Source of the DNA: Desulfobacterales bacterium
GTDB taxonomy: Bacteria > Desulfobacterota > Desulfobacteria > Desulfobacterales > SpSt-501
Assembly: GCA_025454275.1 (NCBI GenBank)
Contig: JALOOS010000017.1
Span: forward strand, 1-19,015
DNA length: 19,015 bases
Direction: 5' to 3'
Part shown: in pieces, positions 15,793 to 19,015 of the stretch
Layout: the number at the start of each line of letters is the position of its first letter
Position numbering within the stretch: the first letter of the stretch is position 1
The notes under the pieces: model-generated
Databases searched by the model: none
Told to the model about the DNA's origin: nothing
The model's input: only the letters and a program-made list of their open reading frames with translations
Position numbers and translations under genes: made by a program

Positions 15793-16971
15793 TCACTCCC
15801 CGTAGAGCAGCACCTCCTGCCGAAGCGCGATGAAACCCTCCAATTCCCCGCGCCACGACGCCTCCAGGCTCTCGACCGGCTCCAGCTCTTCCAGCCGGCG
15901 GCGAAGGAAGCGGTCCCCGATCAGGAGGTCGATCGGCATGCGCTCGTGCTCGTATTCGTAAGGGGGCGGGCGCCAGGCGAACTCCTGCGGGTGGCGGCGC
16001 AGCACCGCCTGGATGAGCCGCAGCGTAGTCGCGTAGGGGGCGTAGCGTTCCGGGTCGGTGACGTGGATCTGGAACCCCCGGCAGGGGCGTCCCTGCCACT
16101 TCTGCGAGACGGGTTCGAACACGACGGGCCGGAGCAGGGCGCCGGCCGCAGCGTTTGCGGTCCATTCGGCCTCGATGGCCGGCAGGGAAAAATAAGGAGC
16201 CCCGAAGAGTTCGAAGGGTTGGGTCGTCCCGCGTCCCTCGGAGACATTCGTCCCCTCCCAGAGCACCTGGCCGGGGTAGACCAGCGCGGAGGCCGGGGTG
16301 GGCAGATTGGGGGAGGGGGCCACCCAGGGAAGCCCCGTGTCGGCGAAGAACATCCCGCGTCTCCAGCCGGACATGGGGACCACTTTCAGCTCGCAGCCGA
16401 TGCCGAAGCGCGTGTTGAAGAGAAGGGCCAGCTCCGCCAGGCTCAACCCGTGCCGCATGGGAATGGGGAAGCGCCCCACGAAAGAGGCGCAGTCGGCTCT
16501 GAGGAGGTTGCCCTCGACGGCCCGGCCGCCGACGGGATTGGGGCGGTCGAGGAGGGCTACCGTTTTGCCGCAGGCCGCCGCGGTCTCCATGCAGTAGGCC
16601 AGGCTCATGGCAAAGGTGTAGACCCGGGTGCCGACATCCTGGAGATCCACCAGGAGAAGGTCGATCTCGGCGAACATCTCCGGGGTGGGGATGCGCGTGC
16701 GGCCGTAGAGGCTGAAGACCGGAATCGAAAGCGCCGGGTCGAGCAGATCGTCGGACTCGACCATGTTGTCCTGTTTTTCGGCGAAAAAACCATGCTGCGG
16801 GGAGAATAGCGCCCGCAGCGCGCGCGGGAAGCGTTCGGCGATCAGCAGCCGGGAGTGCCGGAAGCGGCGGTCGATTGAGGCCGGGTTGCAGAGCAGGCCC
16901 AGACGTCGCCCGTGGATCCAGGCGGGGGGATCTGCGAGCAGGCGTTCCAGTCCGGTTTTCACGCGAGCCAT
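15793..16971 (-). CDS. namZ: DUF1343 exo-beta-N-acetylmuramidase (NamZ family)
   Basis: This 392-residue protein carries the DUF1343 signatures: FSPQHGFF (56-63), LVDLQDVGTRVYTF (107-120), LLDRPNPVGG (140-149), RHGLSLAELA (173-182), SPNLPTPASALVYPG (220-234) and EGTNVSEGRGTTQPFE (239-254). The characterised Bacillus NamZ removes N-acetylmuramic acid from the non-reducing end of muropeptide glycans. The start is the ATG at 16971, preceded by AGAGGA. The frame stays open 216 codons further, but that part is antisense to the ATPase gene and unlike protein. The mature N-terminus MARVKTGLERLLADPP shows no signal peptide or lipobox, so this copy may work in the cytoplasm on imported glycans. It shares an inferred pathway with the MurU-AmgK fusion. 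RNase H follows downstream. A specific muropeptide substrate cannot be read from sequence. Confidence 0.92.
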   Translation of the reverse strand: MARVKTGLERLLADPPAWIHGRRLGLLCNPASIDRRFRHSRLLIAERFPRALRALFSPQHGFFAEKQDNMVESDDLLDPALSIPVFSLYGRTRIPTPEMFAEIDLLLVDLQDVGTRVYTFAMSLAYCMETAAACGKTVALLDRPNPVGGRAVEGNLLRADCASFVGRFPIPMRHGLSLAELALLFNTRFGIGCELKVVPMSGWRRGMFFADTGLPWVAPSPNLPTPASALVYPGQVLWEGTNVSEGRGTTQPFELFGAPYFSLPAIEAEWTANAAAGALLRPVVFEPVSQKWQGRPCRGFQIHVTDPERYAPYATTLRLIQAVLRRHPQEFAWRPPPYEYEHERMPIDLLIGDRFLRRRLEELEPVESLEASWRGELEGFIALRQEVLLYGE

Positions 16972-17083
16972 GGGGGTTCCTCTACCACAACCGGCACGGC
17001 GGCGGAAGCCCCAAACCGGGCCCGCCGCCGGCAGGGGGGTGACCCTTTTTCCGCTGATCGCCGCTGAAACGGCCGCAATTTGC

Positions 17084-17112
17084 TTGACAGGCCCACGCGA
17101 AGATTTTAATAA
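17084..17112 (+). promoter_or_regulatory. Promoter of the ATPase-ferredoxin-vorB operon
   Basis: A perfect -35 TTGACA (17084-17089) precedes an AT-rich -10 region. TAATAA (17107-17112) is at 17-base spacing and TTTAAT (17105-17110) at 15. Which hexamer is used is uncertain. The expected start near 17119 gives a leader of about 78 bases. Confidence 0.6.
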
Positions 17113-17123
17113 GATTATTTGCT

Positions 17124-17168
17124 TTTTCGGCCTGCGGCCGAAAATCCAAGTCACCCGCGTTGCGGGTG
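17124..17168 (+). promoter_or_regulatory. Two tandem perfect hairpins in the operon leader
   Basis: Hairpin 1 pairs TTTTCGGCC (17124-17132) with GGCCGAAAA (17136-17144) around a 3-base loop, giving a 9-bp stem. Hairpin 2 pairs CACCCGC (17152-17158) with GCGGGTG (17162-17168) around another 3-base loop. Seven bases lie between them. They fall between the promoter and the GTG start at 17197. Neither is followed by a U-tract, so neither is a standard terminator. Confidence 0.6.
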
Positions 17169-17186
17169 GCCGTTGATCCGAGATGC

Positions 17187-17191
17187 GGGAG
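17187..17191 (+). promoter_or_regulatory. Ribosome-binding site deciding a GTG start
   Basis: GGGAG lies five bases before the GTG at 17197, just ahead of the first beta strand of the P-loop fold. An in-frame ATG at 17119 falls within the hairpin leader, at the predicted transcription start, and has no such motif. Confidence 0.6.
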
Positions 17192-17196
17192 CAGGC

Positions 17197-17946
17197 GTGG
17201 AACTGCGGCTGGAGGGTATCGTCGTCATCGTCGGCAGCTACGGAAGCGGCAAGTCCGAAGTGGCCATCCAGCTGGCGGTCCACCACCGATCGAAAGGGAT
17301 GACGGTGCGGTTGGCCGACCTCGACCTGGTGAACCCCTATTTCCGCTCGCGCGAGGCCAGGCGGCCGCTGGCGGCGATGGGCATCGAGGTGGTGCTGCCC
17401 CCGGAGGTCTACCTGCAGGCGGATCTGCCGGTGCTCAGCCCCCTGGTTGCGGGCATCATCCGGCAGACCGGCGGGCTCACCCTCCTCGATGCGGGCGGCG
17501 ATCCGGTGGGCGGCCGGGTGCTGGCGGCGTTGGGGGATGCGTTTTCCGGCCGGCCGGCCCAGGTGTTCCAGGTCGTGAACCCCCTGCGGCCCGCCACGGC
17601 GACCCCGGCTGCGTGCCACCGCCTCCGCCGGGAGATCGAGTCGGCCGCCAAGCTCCCCGTCACCGGCCTCATCGGGAACGCCAACCTGATCGACGAGACC
17701 ACGGTGCGGGAGATCACCGAGGGCTACCGGTTCATGCGGGCGCTGGCCGCAGAGAGCGGTCTGCCGCTCATCTGCATCACCGCGGCCGAGGAGCTGATGG
17801 CGGAGTTGAGCCCGGCGGAGTTCGCCTGTCCGCTTCTTGCGATCCGCCGGCAGCTCGTGCCGCCCTGGAAAAGGGCGGCGCGGCTGAACGGCATTGCAAA
17901 TGCAACGCCCCGGGAGCCGGTCCCGCCGGGGCGAAACAAGGAGTAA
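17197..17946 (+). CDS. P-loop ATPase of the CobQ/MinD-like (SIMIBI) group, linked to a 2-oxoacid oxidoreductase operon
   Basis: This 249-residue protein has a classical Walker A, GSYGSGKS (13-20), right after the first strand. It lacks the extra signature lysine of MinD/ParA. ADLDLVNPYFRSREAR (41-56) and LLDAGGDPVGG (a Walker B-like Asp followed by GG) follow, then NPLRPATATP and a GLIGNANL strand. Annotation pipelines often call such proteins cobalamin-biosynthesis CobQ/CbiA-like, but no cobyrinate amidase feature is visible and I assign no reaction. It precedes the ferredoxin by 4 bases and vorB beyond, so a maturation, assembly or energy-coupling role for the oxidoreductase is the natural guess. 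The GTG start is chosen for its GGGAG motif and position before the fold; leader hairpins lie upstream. The last 30 residues are basic and Pro-rich. Confidence 0.82.
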   Translation: MELRLEGIVVIVGSYGSGKSEVAIQLAVHHRSKGMTVRLADLDLVNPYFRSREARRPLAAMGIEVVLPPEVYLQADLPVLSPLVAGIIRQTGGLTLLDAGGDPVGGRVLAALGDAFSGRPAQVFQVVNPLRPATATPAACHRLRREIESAAKLPVTGLIGNANLIDETTVREITEGYRFMRALAAESGLPLICITAAEELMAELSPAEFACPLLAIRRQLVPPWKRAARLNGIANATPREPVPPGRNKE

Positions 17947-17950
17947 GGAT

Positions 17951-18196
17951 ATGACCTACGAGCACATCATCGACAAAAACCGCTGCAAGGGATGCGGGTT
18001 GTGCGTCGCCGCCTGCCCGAAGAACGTCCTGGAGATCAGCGGGGAGGTGAACCTCAAGGGCTACTTTCCGGCCTACCAGGCCCGGCCGGAGGACTGCATT
18101 TTCTGCGCCATCTGCGCCACGGTCTGTCCGGATGTGGCCATCACCATCAACGAGATCGCCGGCGAGGCCGCCGGCCGCGGGAAACGGAGGGGGTAG
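17951..18196 (+). CDS. 2x[4Fe-4S] ferredoxin subunit of a 2-oxoacid:ferredoxin oxidoreductase
   Basis: This 81-residue ferredoxin-like subunit carries two CxxCxxCxxxCP clusters: CKGCGLCVAACP (Cys12, 15, 18, 22) and CIFCAICATVCP (Cys49, 52, 55, 59). It would pass electrons from the thiamine-diphosphate site of the neighbouring oxidoreductase to free ferredoxin in the cytoplasm. This is the delta-subunit role (VorD/KorD-like). The 26 residues between clusters and the short basic tail fit that family. AAGGAG at 17938-17943, overlapping the ATPase stop, sets the ATG. The stop is one base from the vorB ATG, so translation of the two is tightly linked. Subunit naming depends on the substrate, which may be branched-chain 2-oxoacids or 2-oxoglutarate, so I give no symbol. 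Confidence 0.93.
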   Translation: MTYEHIIDKNRCKGCGLCVAACPKNVLEISGEVNLKGYFPAYQARPEDCIFCAICATVCPDVAITINEIAGEAAGRGKRRG

Positions 18197-18197
18197 C

Positions 18198-19015
18198 ATG
18201 GGCAAGGTGCTGATGAAGGGCAACGAAGCCATCGGCGAGGCGGCCATCCGGGCCGGTTGCCTGAACTACTTCGCCTACCCGATCACGCCCCAGTCCGAGG
18301 TGGCCGAATACCTCTCCAAGCGGCTGCCGGAGGCGGGCGGCACCTTCGTGCAGGGCGAGAGCGAGGTGGCCGTCGCCTATATGATCTTCGGCGCCGCCGC
18401 CTGCGGCGCGCGGGTCTTCACCACCTCCTCGAGCCCGGGGATCAGCCTCATGTCCGAGGGGATCAGCTACATCACGGCCGCCCAGTGCCCGGCGGTGTTC
18501 GTCAACATCATGCGCGGAGGACCCGGGCTCGGCGGCATCCTGCCCTCCCAGGCCGACTACTTCCAGTCGGTGAAAGGCGGCGGGCACGGCGACTACCGGC
18601 TGCTGGTCATGGCCCCCTCCAGCGTCCAGGAGGCGGTCGAAATGGTGATGCAGGCTTTCCCGCTCGCGGAGAAATACCGCAATCCCGTCATGATCCTGGG
18701 CGACGGGCTGATCGGGCAGATGATGGAGCCCGTGGCCTTTCCGGACCACCTGCAGATCCCCCCCACGAACAAGGACGACTGGGCCACGAACGGCATGGAC
18801 ACCCGCGGCAGCGCAACCCGCAACCTCGTCAAGACCCTCTACCTCGTACCCGAAGAGCTGAACGCCCACAACCTGAAGCTCAAGGCCAAGTACGAGCGTA
18901 TGATCCGGGAGGAGATCCGCTTCGAGCCCTACAACCTGGAGGGCGACTACCGGGTCCTGATCGTCAGCTACGGGACCATGAGCCGGGTGTGCCGCACGGT
19001 GATCGACAACTTCAA
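18198..19015 (+). CDS. vorB: 2-oxoacid:ferredoxin oxidoreductase alpha subunit, VorB-like, truncated by the window end
   Basis: The frame opens at ATG 18198 and is still open at the last base, giving 272 residues so far of an expected 350 or so. It is the alpha subunit, holding the pyrimidine-binding half of the thiamine-diphosphate site: YPITPQSEVAEYL, GESEVAVAYM, TTSSSPGISLMSEGISY, IMRGGPGLGGILPSQAD and VMILGDGLIGQ. It would oxidise a 2-oxoacid and CoA to acyl-CoA and CO2 with reduction of ferredoxin, or run in reverse for carboxylation. The compact form and the ferredoxin-first order fit VorB (2-oxoisovalerate) or the related KorA; the substrate cannot be told apart by eye. GGAGG (18186-18190) lies 7 bases upstream. 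The beta and gamma subunits should follow beyond the window. Confidence 0.9.
   Translation, partial: MGKVLMKGNEAIGEAAIRAGCLNYFAYPITPQSEVAEYLSKRLPEAGGTFVQGESEVAVAYMIFGAAACGARVFTTSSSPGISLMSEGISYITAAQCPAVFVNIMRGGPGLGGILPSQADYFQSVKGGGHGDYRLLVMAPSSVQEAVEMVMQAFPLAEKYRNPVMILGDGLIGQMMEPVAFPDHLQIPPTNKDDWATNGMDTRGSATRNLVKTLYLVPEELNAHNLKLKAKYERMIREEIRFEPYNLEGDYRVLIVSYGTMSRVCRTVIDNF

Noticed and set aside
16972..17619. Upstream extension of the namZ frame to a 608-codon protein
   Set aside because: The extra 216 codons are antisense to the P-loop ATPase gene and its leader, are low-complexity, and the ATG at 16971 has its own AGAGGA motif.
18147..18869. A 240-codon minus-strand frame
   Set aside because: It is antisense to the ferredoxin/vorB junction; vorB on the plus strand is open to the window end with clear family motifs.

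Overview
The window is GC-rich (roughly two thirds G+C) and densely coded, and it reads as chromosomal DNA of an anaerobic, sulfate-reducer-like member of the Desulfobacterota. This rests on the DUF39/COG1900 homocysteine-synthesis protein, the VorB-type 2-oxoacid:ferredoxin oxidoreductase operon and a desulfobacterial style of gene content. The assignment is inference from gene content; there is no rRNA in the window.

Layout. Positions 1-5757 (+) form a tight co-directional run: the C-terminus of an M23 metallopeptidase, the COG1900 protein, thpR (2',3'-cyclic phosphodiesterase), recA and alaS, with gaps of only 3-30 bases. A 113-bp imperfect palindrome (5785-5897) closes it. It sits between convergent genes, because an unrecognised 811-residue protein is read leftward from 8335 to 5900. 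That gene has its own sigma70-like promoter (8539-8567), a second palindromic repeat in its leader, and a ~25% GC island behind it. Next, still on the minus strand, comes a three-gene envelope operon read from 14020 down to 8864: plsB-like acyltransferase, a MurU-AmgK fusion (4-nt overlap), and a dapB of the plant type.

At 14370-14657 (+) is a complete single-gene unit (promoter, strong RBS, terminator) for a 95-residue double-TM/coiled-coil protein that resembles MamI-type small membrane proteins. Then on the minus strand come NamZ (DUF1343 exo-muramidase) and RNase H, separated by 223 bases holding a 9-copy heptamer array and a hexamer array. From 17084 the + strand carries a promoter, two perfect tandem hairpins in a leader, a P-loop ATPase, a 2x[4Fe-4S] ferredoxin and vorB, which runs off the end.

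Working together: NamZ can release MurNAc, and MurU-AmgK can turn MurNAc into UDP-MurNAc. DapB supplies diaminopimelate and PlsB supplies lysophosphatidate, so much of the minus-strand half serves envelope synthesis and recycling. The most interesting points are the MurU-AmgK fusion with a NamZ lacking a visible export signal, the plant-type DapB, the orphan 811-residue protein, the MamI-like small protein, and the palindromic and heptamer repeats. I found no CRISPR array, tRNA, transposase or prophage gene.
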